64,000 nucleotides of DNA from Margaritispora aquatica (Eukaryota > Ascomycota > Leotiomycetes > Helotiales > Discinellaceae), in NCBI GenBank assembly GCA_007644065.1, contig VJWN01000019.1, positions 248,001-312,000 of the forward strand. Direction: 5' to 3'. The position numbers were made by a program, and so were the translations under genes. Positions 46,005 through 58,966 of this stretch are shown here, piece after piece; the first letter of the stretch is position 1; each line of letters begins with the position of its first letter. Under the pieces are notes generated by a model. That model did no database searches. It was not told where the DNA came from and saw only the letters and a list, made by a program, of their open reading frames with translations.

Positions 46005-48110
46005 AAACAGCCAACAGCACTCATTTCTACTCAAACAATTTACCCAACCAATCTTCATACTAAAATTAATTGTCGACTTGAAACATTAAGAAACGCTCAA
46101 GTCATTTTATATCTTACCAAATCAACTAACACATCCAATATAATATACTTACAATAGCACTTTTTAGTATACAACATCTATCAATCCTGTCACACGTTGG
46201 TGACACTTTGAGCTATTAAAAATCTGTGATCTCAATTTCTGGACTATCATAGAACAGCCGTTATACTGTACAGAACATTTCAAATTAACGAGAGATACCT
46301 TCTATTTTACGTCTATAACTAGAAAATTTTGTAACTGGCTATTAGCTATCTGAAGCCCGTCTTTAGGGCAGGACCGAAGAAAGAACGGGAATTCATCGTC
46401 GCTTGCCCAAATCAACCAATAAACCAGGCATTCTCTTTCTTCTCACACTTTCACCCCCAGAATTTGATCTCAAAGGATGACCTTTTAGACTTCTAAATGA
46501 TCCAAGTACCGCTACATCTTCCCAAACAGAGGAACTAAACAGACTCCCTAGACGCAACCAACACCATCTCCAAAAAAAGAAAAACACCTAAAACAATCCA
46601 ACCAACTCCTCAATCCTCAAAAACACAATTCAAGAATACCTACCATATCCTCGCTTAATCAATGGAAGTCCTCGACCCACCTGCTCCTCGGATAGCATAG
46701 GATAGGATCGCAAAGATAGCTTTTCCACTTCCCAGCCCAGCCCCCAAAGAATCTTTCCAATTCAATTTCTCGACACCTAAACCGGCATATCCTATCATTA
46801 GACCAACAGACCGACATCGCTCTGCTGTCCTCTTGTCTCCTCTTCTCTCTCTCTCTCGCTCTTGCTCTCTCCCCAAGTCTCCACATCCCAAAACCCTCCC
46901 CTACATACATACAACCCCCAAGAATCCCAGCTCCAACTCCAACTCCGTATCCGTATATAACTCCCCTACCAACCCAACGAACAACCAACCCACCAACAAA
47001 ATACAACCCTACCCGGTACAAAAAAAACCACGGAGAAACTACTCAAGTAGACAGACCGGACATTAGGACCCCTGCTCTCCCCTTACCTAGTCACACCAAT
47101 ACCCCGAACTCGCCGTATGTGGCTGTCGGCCTGGCCAACGTCTCCGTCGAATAATAAGCCGACGAGACAGCTAGTCTTAGCTTCGTATCCATTTGAGACA
47201 GAAATTTAAGATCGGCCTAACTTGTTTTTTTATTATTTTAAATTCCCTGACGAAACAAAATCAGATCTGATGATCTGATTAGATGTGTAGTGGGTCTGCT
47301 TACTTGGCTTCTTTGGTTTTACTGGACTAGGGTATTTTTTTGAGAGAATGTGGGTGGAGCACTGCACTGAACATGTGGAAAGTTCTGAGCGTGTTGAAAG
47401 GACCGGAGTTATGCAAGATGTGAATTTTGCGAGCTTGCCTATGTTTCGCCATCAAGGTTGAAATTCTTAGAAAAGCAAACTTACTTGCCTAAGCATAAGC
47501 ACAGTCACAAAAGCAAAAGAAGGACAAACAAGAATTCATCATCAGGTATTTTCTTTCATGAGGCGCGTCCATCTACCTTTAGTACGCTAAGGTAGTTGCA
47601 GCATCGCAGCCATTCTTCATAATACAAATACACAGCTTTGCTTTCCCAGGTAGGGGCTTTCCACGCGCAATCATGCTAACCATCGCACTTTCCCCAGGAC
47701 ACCTGTGGCCCCACCGGTCGCAGACAAGTCCGGTCTTCCGATAACACAAATAATGCTTTGATGCCAACGCCTGTAAACCCCCAGCCACAGCAGAGCTCTC
47801 TTTTCCATTTGCTCCATTTGCCAGAATCGAAATTTCCTGACCTAAGAGCCAAAAATCACACACAGAGATCCTCTGAGCTGGGCGAGCAAAGAGATCTAAG
47901 AAGAAATATGTACAGATCGGGAGGTTGGTTTCGCTATGTTCGTAAAAGTAACGCAAAATCTCGCATAGTATCCAGAACGTCGATCAAGTTTTCTGAATCG
48001 AGCGTGAACTCAAAATTAGTCGCGGAAAATGAGGCTTTTGTATTTGCAACTACCATGGAAGTGGTAGATTGTCGTTCCAGTCGTAGAAATTGATGTCCGA
48101 ATTAAGCGCT

Positions 48111-49538
48111 TCAAACAATGGAATCGTTTTGCTTGATGAAATAGGCCCTGTGAGAGCGTTAGTGCGAAGACCTTCTGAAGCATGTCCCACCAAAACTTAC
48201 TTGCATGCTTCATATGCAGACCAGCAAATGGCAGTGCTTGGCATAGTTGTGACGACACGAGGCTTGACTCCTTTGAAGAATCCCATAAAACCCTCACGTC
48301 TGTGTAACAGCTTCGCACCTTCCCTGAAACCACTAACATTTCTCAACTCCGGATCGGTTGCGGTTCCTCTCGTTTGCAACATTGTTTTGACAACATCCAT
48401 AGGAGTAGTCAATGCGGCAGCAAATCCTCCAGCTACGGCACCAGCAGAGCAATGTGTCAATGGGTCGTAGGCCTTGGTTGGGTTCATAGCGGTTGAGATT
48501 GTCTCATAAGCCAGAAATTGCAACGCTGTGAAAGGCACAGTCATGGACAATGTAGTGGGATAAGAGACATAAAATGCCGTAAGTCCTTCTGTCTTATAGA
48601 CATACTTGGCGCAATCGGTCATAGATCTATACATCTTGCTCGAGTTGTGCATCTGCATGCGTTGCTTGATAACTGAAAAATATTAGCAAACATTCGACAA
48701 AATCGAGAAGCTGATGTACCATCGAATGGGTTCATGAGAGCATCGCTTGCGATTGTTGCACAGGCTCCGCTAGTAGCTGAGAAGACTGTTAGCAAACATC
48801 CCGTCTAGGAGCTTATGCAGAGGCGTACCAGCAGCAAGAGGGTGATGAACACCAGCTTGATTGCCTCCCATAACATGTTTGACAGCTTCATAAGTAGCGA
48901 AGTAGACTGCGTGAGCCGGACCTGAGAGAATATGAGAATATTTCTATCGCACGCGTGTGATTCACAAACCTGCTCCGACAATCACACTGGACATGCCTCT
49001 CCATAAGCTAAGGATTCCCTCCCCCGTGGCTATTCGGTAACCTCCTTGGATCATACCATTGTAGACAGCTGAGGGTGTAGGATTGAGGATTTGCATTCGG
49101 GTCTGGAGAACAATCAGTGAGTGGACTATTTCATATCGCCTCACTTGAAGTGTCACGAACCTTGATCGCATCGATAGGGTACATAACAGTGTGTTCCTAG
49201 CCAAGTGTCAGTTTACGATATCCTGCCGCCATGGTGGAGCTCAAAGCTTACTGCAATTCCAGCGAAGGCACCAGCTGCGGCTTGCTAGAAGAGAATTAGT
49301 ATTTGTGACCTTGATGCGCTCCGTTATCAAGATCCCCCAGAGGGATGTTTCCATAGATCCGGCTGCTCAGAGGCGACCGTAGTGGGAGAAAGCTGCCGCA
49401 TACCTGATAAACCGACACATTTGGGGGCAATCCTTCATATCTATAGAAGAAACCCGTCAGTTACAGATGGTGCGATGCCTTGATTCGTACTCACTCGAAA
49501 TCCTCGAGAACCTCTCCCGGACCTGGCTGAGGAACCAT
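48111..49538 (-). CDS. Mitoferrin (MRS3/MRS4-type mitochondrial iron carrier)
   Basis: Nine exons on the minus strand: 49538-49495, 49440-49404, 49284-49252, 49196-49161, 49102-48970, 48921-48829, 48776-48720, 48672-48201 and 48147-48111, giving 313 residues. All junctions keep phase. The three carrier repeats each show the P-x-(D/E)-x-x-(K/R) signature: PIDAIKTRMQ, PFDVIKQRMQMHN and PMDVVKTMLQTRG. GPAHAVYFATYEAVKHVMGG and MNPFDVIKQRMQ are typical of mitoferrins, which carry ferrous iron into the matrix for Fe-S and heme synthesis. The start is the ATG giving MVPQPGPGEVLEDFEYEGLP; the frame extends upstream but has no ATG. Exons 2-4 are only 33-37 bp. Confidence 0.94.
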
Positions 49539-50945
49539 GGCCACAGATCCTCCTAGAGTCGTAGATTGGAGAGCCAGGATGTCGGATTTTCGGTGCGAGT
49601 ATGGTGATGAAGTAGATATCTTTCTCTGCAGATGAAGAAGAATATGCTTTGAGGTTGCGATTGTAGTGGGAAACAAGTCAACAAAGCGACACCTTTTGGA
49701 AAGTGATGATCATCAACTCAAGGAAAAAGTACGGTAGGCTTGAGATCCAACTTGCAGGGATGATTCCCAAAAGTGACTAGCGGCAATGGAAAGGGAAATG
49801 GCCGACCGAGGCTCTCACTGTCCTTTTTTGGTTTTGATCTGGAGCCGGACTGCGGGACTAAGACAAAATACCAAGATGATTAACAGAAAATAGCTTTGGC
49901 CTAGACTGGATTTTGAACTCTAGACCAAAATGAAGACTTCTAATTATTAATGAACTGCGCAAGAGACTCCTCTTTTACATATACAACGCCCCTCAGAACC
50001 AACAAGACTCAAAGACCTAAATAGCGCAAAGACTTTTCTGCAACTGTGCAGCCAACAAACAGATCTCCGCTGTCGGGACCAGCATGCGTGGAAACATGAA
50101 AGGCGGATTTTACACACAGCAACAATTATTTTTGTGTTTCTCCTTGGAGGTCTGCAGCTCACACCATGAAAAGGGCCCAAGAAATATCACGCTAATCAGC
50201 TAATCATACGCGAGACGCACGGACCAGGCTGCATAGGAGCTTTTTTTTACCACAGTTTCGCCCATCTGGTTATGTGAATTAGCGTCATAATCATCCTATT
50301 TTCACGAAGACTCGTACGATTTTACAATAAAGCCAACATGCAATTCTGGTGTCAAACATCGCTATTTGCTATGATTCCCATGTTTGACCCTTTTGTCTTT
50401 GGGGGAAATGCCATGAAGGAGAGCGGAGGGTATGCTTGTGATTGTATCCGGCTGTAGACTGCTCTATTTTGAAGGTAGCTTAAGTACTCTTGGCACCTTT
50501 TAACTTGCTTATTATTTACGATGCATGACGATCCAAGTTCCTTCTTAAGAAGGCAGAAAGCGGCTAAACAAACAGGCTTATTGAACACAGTACAAGCTTT
50601 CTGTTCAAAGCCTCCTTAGCTTGCTTTACTTCTTAGTGCAGCTTCCGAGATGCATGCAAGTGGTGTAACCGAAAAGAAGGATTCAGAATACAGAATATCT
50701 TCAATTTCACCCAGCTGCTGATTGAATACGTAAGCTCTATATGGACCTTAAATTGCTAAACATGTATCTAAGGGCAAAGGTCACAACTGTGCATTGTGCA
50801 TTTTTCGCATATCCAAAAACCAACTTCTCATATGTTCAAAAAATGTATTTAGGTGCCATTTCGGCTTGATAATAATCAATACCCATATCCCTTTGCATGC
50901 ATGCCCGCTTGAAGTCAATACACCAACTCCATAACTGCAGCACAA
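49539..50945. other. Intergenic region, no gene supported
   Basis: 5' flank of mitoferrin and 3' flank of ATG9. No coding signal on either strand. I looked for a clear HGATAR cluster, expected for iron-regulated genes, and did not see a convincing one. Confidence 0.5.
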
Positions 50946-53800
50946 TCACATGTGAACTCCTCCTTCTGCTTGCGCCTTCTGAAATTGATACAGCAACCCC
51001 AATACTCCACCGCCTCCAACGACGGCATCTGCTTCATCCTCCTCGATATCCCTTACCGCCGGCCTCGCACCTGTCGTCTCCCATCTCGACTCTTCGAGTC
51101 CTCCCATGACACTTCCGTATGGGTGTCTCGACTCGTTAGATTGTGTCTGTCTATATTCCAGCTCATCTTCGTCTTGTATCGGCTCCTCGATAATGTTTGT
51201 TCGAGTTTGATACCGAGATCGTGAAGTTCGATGAACACTCCGCCCTCCAAAACCAGAACTCGACGGCTGGTGATGCGGATCAAGCAGAATGGACTGCACT
51301 GGAGATCCCTGAGTTCCAGCCGGTGGGAATCTTGGGGTTCTGCCTGCCTGAGCTATGGACTTATTGCCAGGCCACCTCTCGCTGCGTCCCATCCTCGACG
51401 TATGCATGTCTGCAGTCATGTTGGGAGACCCAAGCCCAGGGAAACTAGGGGGTGGATTATGTTGATGTCTTGTACCAGGAGGTACATGTCCTTGGACGGC
51501 AGTCTTGGGATTCAGAGCGTAATTGTCCAAAAAGCCAAAATATGACGCAGCCATCTTGCCATGTTTCGTAGAATAGTAGTCGTCACGCACATCAGCACTA
51601 CCACCACCATGTAGTTGCTTCTTCCCATTGCCTTTCTTGAAGTCGAAGACGGCAAATGAGCAAACGTATCCTACACCATCAACGTGGATGGTGAACTCTC
51701 TAAAGAAATCGATGATCTGATCGCTACATTTCGGCAGACTAAACCAGAGGACAAATGGAGTGACGAGGATGCTGAGTACTTCTTCAACGAACAAGACGAT
51801 CTTCAACTGATAAAGCGTCGAAAACTCTCGCTTAACCTCGTCACTATGAAGTCGACCTTGCCAGTTACTTGGCATGTAATGTGTGTATTCAATTACGTTT
51901 CTCAAGGCATATTCTGGCTCGAAAACCAAGTTCTCCTCGGGTATTGATCCATTCATTACTGCCCAGAGAGATCCAAAGACTCCTAGATAGAAAAGTACCG
52001 TTCTCTCGGAGGTAATCTCGAAATTGAGAAATAGCTCGGGATCCCACAACGATGCTACAGCAAGCACTGACACGATGGCACCTGCAATGAAAGCCACAAA
52101 TCTTGCGAATTGGGCAGACTTGACCTTGGGGAATTGATCCAGATACCGTGAAGCGAATGGGTAGGACATGTTGATACGCTTGTGGAATAGATGATGAAGC
52201 TCGTTGAACTCGCGGAACTTCCATTCAGCGAGAGGTGTAAATGATCGTGATCCAAGGGCGGAAGGATTAGTTTTAAATTCCTGTCGGACGTTAGTTCAAC
52301 CATCATCAGTAAAGATCTTAGCGAACATACATTGAAATATCGTAAAAAATATACAAGCACCAGATAAATGACAATTATAGGTGCGAAGAGGGCGTTCATA
52401 ACACCTGCAAACAAGAATCGATTCCTTAAGCCATCACTCAGCTCCCTTCGATGCGAATCTTTCAGCACCAGCTGTCTGACCTGCCCTAGGTCGTTAAATA
52501 AAAGATCCAGTATGCACCATTCTATGTTCCATAGGAGAGATTTGGAAAAGAATTGTCTGCCTTGAAGGATGGGAACCGGTAAGGTTAGGTCAAGTATCTC
52601 CTTGTTAAAGAGAGCGATCATATAGTTTTCCCGTCTCATTAATCTATTTGCTATGTCGTGGGCATCGAGACGTTCTTTCGATTGACTTCCCATAAATTTT
52701 CTGTTCGAAGGTGATATCTTCACGGCCGTCTTAGGGTTAGAGTCTCGTAATGCCATTATCCTTCCAACTACATCTTGCCATGATATTGTTTGCATATCAC
52801 TCTCCGGTATCTCGAGGAGATATTGATAAAAGTCACGTAACTGCATGAGTTTGGGTACACCCAGTACCAGTTGGTAGATCGTGTAGAAGACGCGTAGGGT
52901 GAAAATCCAGATGGCTACATTAGCCATGCCTGAAATCTTCTTCGTACATTGTGGCACCACAACCTCGGATAGTCTTTTGCTGTGGGGGATATACTGCCAT
53001 TCCACACATTGCGTGAGGAACCCTATGAAAATGGCTATGAAAATAGACTGGCTAAATATTCGTTAGCAAAGGGTCATCATATCAACATGTCACACCTACG
53101 CCAAGTTCAGAACCTTCTCTAAAATGATGGCCCACATGCCAGCCCCGATGTAGTAGCCATAGACTTCCTCTACAAAACGATCCACATTCATCACATTAAT
53201 CCACCTCCACATTGCTTTCTCACGAGCATTATTTGCCGCGGACCCAAAATGTCGCCTCACTGGATGTGGAGTTCCTGCCGCGCTCTCTTCGCGATGAAGC
53301 CTTTGCTGTGCTTGTACAGCTTCCCAGTGTGCCCGAGTTTCCCTATTCGAAGGGCCTGGTATGGGATTTCGTGGCTTGCTTGATCTTCCTTGCCGTGTTC
53401 GGGCTCGTGAGCTCGGCCCTGGTGCATCATTCCCCTCTATAAGCAAAGATGCAGGCACATCATCGTCAGGGTCTTCGTCGAGCAGCCTGGGCGACTGAGA
53501 TACCCAGGCAGATTGTCTATTGGGTGTTCTAACATCCAGATTATCCCCCGCCCTGCCCTCTTGGCTTGTTTGCCTATGCGGTGGGAAGACTGTACTCGCT
53601 GTGGTGATATGACTGTCCTCCCCGAAGACGTCTGCATGATGGAGATCATCATCGTGGAAGCCTAGGTTCTCTTCATCTAATGCACCAGCATTTGCTTCCA
53701 GGTCCGACTCCGAGGCTTCATCATGCGCTCTCAAATCGTCGTATATCGAGCGACCAGCTAGATTTGAAGGTAGGAGTCGCGAGAGGAGATTCGAGGCCAT
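50946..53800 (-). CDS. atg9: ATG9 autophagy lipid scramblase
   Basis: Minus-strand exons 53800-53100, 53051-52331 and 52280-50946 (introns 48 and 50 bp) give 918 residues. The first about 200 residues are acidic and disordered. The conserved core then begins REKAMWRWINVMNVDRFVEEVYGYY, followed by membrane helices (MWAIILEKVLNLAQSIFIAIFIGFL across the first junction in two parts), IPHSKRLSEVV, LRDFYQYLLEI, WCILDLLF, FAPIIVIYLVLVYFLRYFN, and after the second junction KTNPSALGSRSFTPLAEWKFREFNELHH, HKRINMSYPFASRYLDQFPK and FVAFIAGAIVSVLAVASLW. The C-terminal tail ends LGLLYQFQKAQAE. ATG9 is the only multispanning core autophagy protein; its vesicles seed the phagophore. It starts 504 bp from the divergent COG6 gene. 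The first ATG of the frame, at 53800, is used. Confidence 0.96.
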
Positions 53801-54303
53801 TATCACTATGTAGACAAACGAGGCGGCAGATTAATCGGGTTGACGAAAACCCACCGATAACTAGGAAGGGAGGGGTTGTAGTGATTGGAAATTGCAGGAG
53901 AGTAGCTGTTGACGTTCACTGACGCCTAGAAGTAGTAAGTGATTCAGCATCTGAGAGCGCGGTAGATTTTCGAGCAGAAGATCCTACTTCTATAAAGAGT
54001 CATGAGAACTGTAGTACTCATGCCATATTGTTCGCTATCTGTTGAATACAAAGGAAGGGCAGTCAGATGAGCAGTGGATAATGGATAAGTGGAGGAATGA
54101 ATGTATGACTGTCATTGGAACTCTGGGGTTTGGAGCAACAATCAGGTCTGTCAGCCTTGCAGGTCAGATGCATCCGCCTTGGCATCCACTCGTTGATAAG
54201 TGGACCTTACTCATTCTTGAGGTCTGTTCAAAACCACATACTGCGATGGGGAATATTCACATATTTATTTGAAATCTTACTTGCGGCAAAATCATTTTCA
54301 TAG
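53801..54303. other. Shared upstream region of ATG9 and COG6
   Basis: Divergent promoter region of 503 bp. No striking palindromes seen, and no additional gene. Confidence 0.55.
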
Positions 54304-56436
54304 ATGGCCGATTATATCGTGGCTCGAAATCAGTCAGCTATGAGTGATGGCTTGAATGGACCGACATCACCAACGACTCCTCAGCCACGTAGCAATCCAC
54401 TCGCATCGAAAGTGACCTCTGTTCTTTCTGCTTCATATGCAGATTCCGATATACGAGATGCCCTCATCCTGTTGGACAAGCGAGGGATAGAGAATAATGC
54501 AGAGACTCGTCGCCAACTTAGGCTCGACGCTCAAAAAGAAGTCATTGAAAGCAATGGCGATATTATTCGAGAATTTGGTCACGTCGCTGAAGTGTGTTTG
54601 ATGTTGCTCTCTTCAGATTCCATGTATTGACCATTTTGCTAGCAACTTAAGCGTATTGGTCTTACCATAGCAAGTTTGAATCAAGGTTGCGAAGAGATGA
54701 AGCGACACATATCAGCAGCTCATCAAGAAACGGCTCCGGTGCTTCAAGAATCAGCCGAGTTCATGAAGCAGAAGGGAGAGGTTGAATCGAAGCAACAACT
54801 TTTGAAAGCCATCAATGCTCATTTCATTATGTCTGCTGATGATGTAGCAACGCTCACTTCTACCGCTGAGCCAGTCAACGACAGATTCTTCACCGTTCTT
54901 ACACGTGCCAAGAAGATTCAGAATGACTGCGAGATTCTGCTTGGTACTGAAAATCAAAGACTAGGACTGGAGGTGATGGAGCAAACCTCCAAAAATCTGA
55001 ATGGTGCATTCCAAAAACTGTATCGATGGATACAAAGAGAATTCAAATCACTCAACCTTGAGAACCCTCAGATCAGTTCCTCAATTCGCAGGGCTCTTCG
55101 TGTTTTAGCTGAACGACCTTCTCTGTTTCAAAATTGTTTAGACTTTTTCGCTGAAGCTCGTGAGACCATTCTCTCAGATGCATTCTATACCGCTCTTACT
55201 GGATCTTCAAGTAATGGCGCACAAGATGCTTCTATTAAGCCAATTGAGTTAGTCGCTCATGACCCCTTACGCTACGTTGGGGACATGTTGGCATGGACTC
55301 ACTCTGCTACCGTCAGTGAGAGGGAAGCTCTTGAAGTACTGTTCATCTCGGATGGGGATGAGATTGCAAAGGGGATCCAGGCTGGTCGAGATAGCGAGCC
55401 ATGGAATAGGGTATCAGAGGATGACAGTGCGAGTGGATTTGATGGCTTAAAGGCACTAAACGAACTTGTTGACCGAGATGTGGCAGGTGTCGCAAGGGTA
55501 CTTCGTCAACGAATTGGCCAAGTGATACAGAGTCATGAGGAGACCATCATGGCATACAAAATTGCGAATTTGCTGAACTTTTATCGTGTTACATTTTCGA
55601 AATTGCTGGGAGATGACTCTGTTCTTCTAGAGTCGCTGGTAACACTAGAGGAGTCCTCTTTGCGACAATTCAGGATCCTGGTTCGTGATCATATTGCTGG
55701 TTTGCAATCTGATGCACTAGCAGCCCCTCAAGATCTAGGACCACCAGAGTTCCTACATGATGGCTTGAAGCAACTGACTGCCATCATGAGGACTTACGAA
55801 ACTTCGTTTACACCCGACAGTAGCAGAGAAGCAGAATTTCAGCCGATTTTAGCAGAAGCTTTTGATCCATTCTTGAAACGATGCGAGGACATTGCTAAAG
55901 GTCTCACGCCGCCGGAGGGCTTCATCTTTGCGATCAATTCTCTGCTCTCTGCACAAAACACATTGGCACCATTTGACTTCACAGACAAGAGAATCTCCGA
56001 GATAGGAACCTCCATTGAAACATATGCTGCATCTCTGGTAGACTACCAGTTCAACTTCTTTCGGGATGGCTCAGGCTTGCAGCCTCTTCTACAAGCTTCA
56101 GCAGCATTCGATAACGAAGATCCAAAAGCCATCCGAGACTTAGGTCCATTTCAGCCTGCTGCGTTGACCCAAGCAAGCCAGATCTTGGATGACTTCCTCC
56201 CATCGGCTTTGATGGATGCCACTGAGAATCTCAAGAGCTTGCAGAGTTCCAGAATTGCGGGAGAGGTCACCGAAGAAGCCGCCGAGAAGTTCTGCGACGA
56301 GTTTGAGGCTGTGGAAGAGAGAATGCTCGCTGCAGATGATCTGTGGGAGGAGATGGACGATGCGCATAGAACTGGAGAGCCGTTGCGAGCTATATTCCCT
56401 AGAACAGGTGGCGAGATACGGGTTCTGTTGTCTTGA
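54304..56436 (+). CDS. cog6: COG6, conserved oligomeric Golgi complex subunit 6
   Basis: Exons 54304-54591 and 54643-56436 (51 bp intron, GTGTGT donor, CTAG acceptor) give 693 residues. The N-terminal pattern [38 protein letters not shown], then across the junction [18 protein letters not shown], is diagnostic of COG6. Heptad-rich helices follow ([15 protein letters not shown]), then the helical-rod C-terminal region with [21 protein letters not shown] and [22 protein letters not shown]6 belongs to lobe B of the COG tethering complex and directs retrograde vesicles within the Golgi; in yeast COG subunits also support autophagosome formation. It is divergent from ATG9. Confidence 0.94.
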
Positions 56437-56841
56437 AATTCTTCAGCCAGATGTAGAGCCTTTAATATTACTAGGATCACTAAAATTCGTAGACATTTTA
56501 TCCTTCACAAATGCGAGACTTGGTGAACTATCTATCACTTTTTGCACAAGTGTGCTACACATTTTTTATTCTCATTTCTCGTAAAAATTCAAGCTGCCAA
56601 GCTCCAAACACGTTTGCAGTGAGTATGAAGGTGAAGTGGTCAAGATACAAAGTGTCTACAACACCTACTACAAAGGTGCATCAATACTTATCTCAAGATA
56701 CTTGCTTGGACGGAGGAATGATTGGATAACTCATTGTAAGAGCTGGTACCAAGCTCGATTTGTAATTGGGATGATAATTGGGTTCTGTTCGTATCATTCT
56801 GCATTGCCTTCAGCCAACGTCATTCGCTCCAGAAACACATG
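56437..56841. other. Intergenic region between convergent genes
   Basis: 3' flanks of COG6 and the aldo-keto reductase. No gene supported. Confidence 0.55.
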
Positions 56842-58212
56842 TCAGTTTTGAAACAGTGGAAGATCCCAAGCCTCCCTGAAATCCACAGTCCTTCCCTTTC
56901 CACCAGGAATAGCCATTAGATCAAGCGCCGTCATATCCTCAGCCGACAGTCTCTTAACATCAATATTCGACTTGATCCTCGCTAAACAGCCATCAGTGCC
57001 AATCTCACAATCTTTATCACAGTAATATAAACTTACAAGGCGTGCTACTCTTCCCCAACGGCACCGTTCCTCTCTGAACGTGCCAACTGCCCAACAACTG
57101 CCCAACATCCATGCCATTCTTCTCCGCGAGCTTCACCACAGCCTCATCATTCAAAAGCGTCTGCCCATCCTTCTTTTGCCCCGCAAACGGACTATAGCAC
57201 GTCGTTAGTATCCCATTCTCGTGCCCAAAGGCAATGAGCTCGTTTTGTGGAAGCCACGGGTGCACTTCAATCTGGTTGCATGAGATGGGGATGTCTTTGA
57301 CTTCATCCAGCACGTCTTGCAACTCTTGGATGGAGAAGTTGGAGAGGCCGATTGCGCGAGTCTTGCCCGATCTGACGAGTGCTTCCATTGCTCTCCAGGT
57401 GGGGACGAAGGATCCTTCTTTGCCTGCATTTTTAATTAGCACCCATTCTCAGCCATCTACCAAAACACGTAGTGAAAAAGAGACAAACCCCTCAACCTCG
57501 CCAAATTCGTAGAGGTATGCTCCCAATCAATAACTGGCTTCCCATTCTCATGCGTCTTGATGCCTCTCTCCTCAGAACTCGTGCCTGGTCCCGCTTTCGC
57601 ATTCACCAACGCCTCCCTTGAAATCGGCACCGCAGCGTAAGGCCAGTGAGCGAGCCACAAGTCCAGGTACTCGAGTCCCATCTGCTTGAGCACGATGTCG
57701 AGACAGAGTTCCACATTCTCTGGAGCAGCGAAGTGTGGCCAGAACTTGGAGGTTATGAAGATTTCGGAGCGTGGGATGCCCGATTCTTTGATGGCTTCGC
57801 CGATTTGAACGTCTACGCCGTACATCCAGGCGCAGTCGAGATGGCTGAGAAGATGTTAGTGAGGATCCATATGGTGAGTTGTTGGTAAGTTGGGTTTGCT
57901 ATGATTACTGGCAGCGTTTCACAAACAGCGTGACTTTCAAAACATCGATTTCTCAAGACACATTCTCATGGGGATCTGAATGATTTCTCTAAATTTGCTC
58001 ACTCACCGATAACCGGCCTTCAGTGCCTCGAGAACGGCATCTTTACACCACGATTTCTCACCTAAAATACAGTATTAGCCTACTATTTTCCACTCACGAG
58101 AAGATCAGGTGGAAGCAAACGAACCAGAAGCCCATGTTCCAAATCCAACTGATGGGATCTGAATAGTCTCGCCATTAGCGACCTTCAAGGGAAAGTGTGT
58201 TGGGAGAGACAT
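56842..58212 (-). CDS. Aldo-keto reductase
   Basis: Minus-strand exons 58212-58125, 58061-58007, 57844-57489, 57423-57037 and 56981-56842 (introns 63, 162, 65 and 55 bp) give 341 residues. The TIM-barrel AKR pattern is clear: IPSVGFGTWASGEKSW at the start, catalytic tetrad Asp51, Tyr56 (HLDCAWMYG), Lys81 (FITSKFW) and His114 (WLAHWPY), then AIGLSNFSIQEL, NQIEVHPWLPQNELI, CYSPFAGQK and the NAD(P)-binding loop GTVPLGKSSTPSRIKSN. Substrate is a carbonyl compound that cannot be named from sequence; fungal homologues include glycerol dehydrogenase and xylose reductase-like enzymes. The C-terminus continues past the barrel (KGRTVDFREAW). Confidence 0.9.
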
Positions 58213-58966
58213 GGTGCTGCGTTTGCTGGACTGACGAAACTTAGAATAAGAGGGGAAAAGTGTCTTATGAGGTGAAATACGTAAAAAGAAATCGACTCAC
58301 ATGCTGATTGATACTCTCGACCATCCGGCTAAGTGCTTTCCCCACGTTCGGATACTGCGTGTTTACATAATCGTACATATACAGCTAGCTACCAATGATG
58401 TCAGTCCTGTTTCAAAGAGTCAAGAAGGTCAATAACCTGCATACGGATCATGCAATTCGATTTATCCATGACCTAAGACTTTCGAGGAAGATCAAATTCG
58501 GGTTCATTAAAGCCAAAAACATAACCGTTAGAAGGTCCAAGTATTGCAAGTATCCAAAGAAAACTTGTCCAAGATATTCTTTTTATATACTTTGCTAATG
58601 TTCCTAATATCTCGGCACATTTACTTTATTAATGTGTATGATATCCATGTACATTCACTTCCCGATGTGCATGATATTTAGACACATTCTCTTCTCAACG
58701 TGCATGATATCTAAGCACATCCCAAAGCTTATGCCGATTTTGACAGCCACATTCGCAAGTCGGCATATCGAAAGCATTATCTCTCTCTCGTTCTAAGGTT
58801 CCACCCATTCCGTCAACCCCTCTCTTTTACCTCGACTAAGCGATTCTTGTCCCGCAATTCGCTACGTACCATGCATGCATACTTCATTCATTACCTATCT
58901 CATTACAAAGCAAAGGAAACTTCATCTAAGTTCAACCCCTAAAGCTCTCGAGAGCCAATAAGTCAA
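58213..58966. promoter_or_regulatory. Divergent promoter region of the AKR and FSH1-type genes
   Basis: 754 bp between two divergent starts. It includes a tandem repeat (listed separately). A short open frame at 58395-58598 has no family signal. Confidence 0.5.
58598..58730. repeat. Degenerate 33 bp tandem repeat, four copies
   Basis: Units begin at about 58598, 58632, 58665 and 58698. Each unit carries ATGTGCATGATAT or a close variant, followed about 7 bases later by CACAT. The first copy is the most diverged and is 34 bp. It lies 236 bp upstream of the FSH1-type start. Confidence 0.6.

Larger units (their letters stand above)
45380..48110. other. 2.7 kb AT-rich gap without a supported gene
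   Basis: Upstream of the F-box gene and downstream of mitoferrin. It contains a GTCACGTGAC palindrome, two neighbouring hairpins (both listed separately), pyrimidine-rich tracts at about 46833-46875, and some protein-like stretches near 46400-46590 that are broken by stops. Frames on both strands (for example 47579-47956 minus) lack an ATG start or family signal. Confidence 0.5.

Noticed and set aside
46393..46591. Protein-like stretch near 46400-46590 on either strand
   Set aside because: Stops interrupt each frame and I recognise no family. It could be a decayed gene, but the evidence is too thin to annotate.
47579..47956. 125-codon minus-strand frame downstream of mitoferrin
   Set aside because: It starts at TTG rather than ATG, has no family signal, and overlaps frames of similar length on the plus strand.
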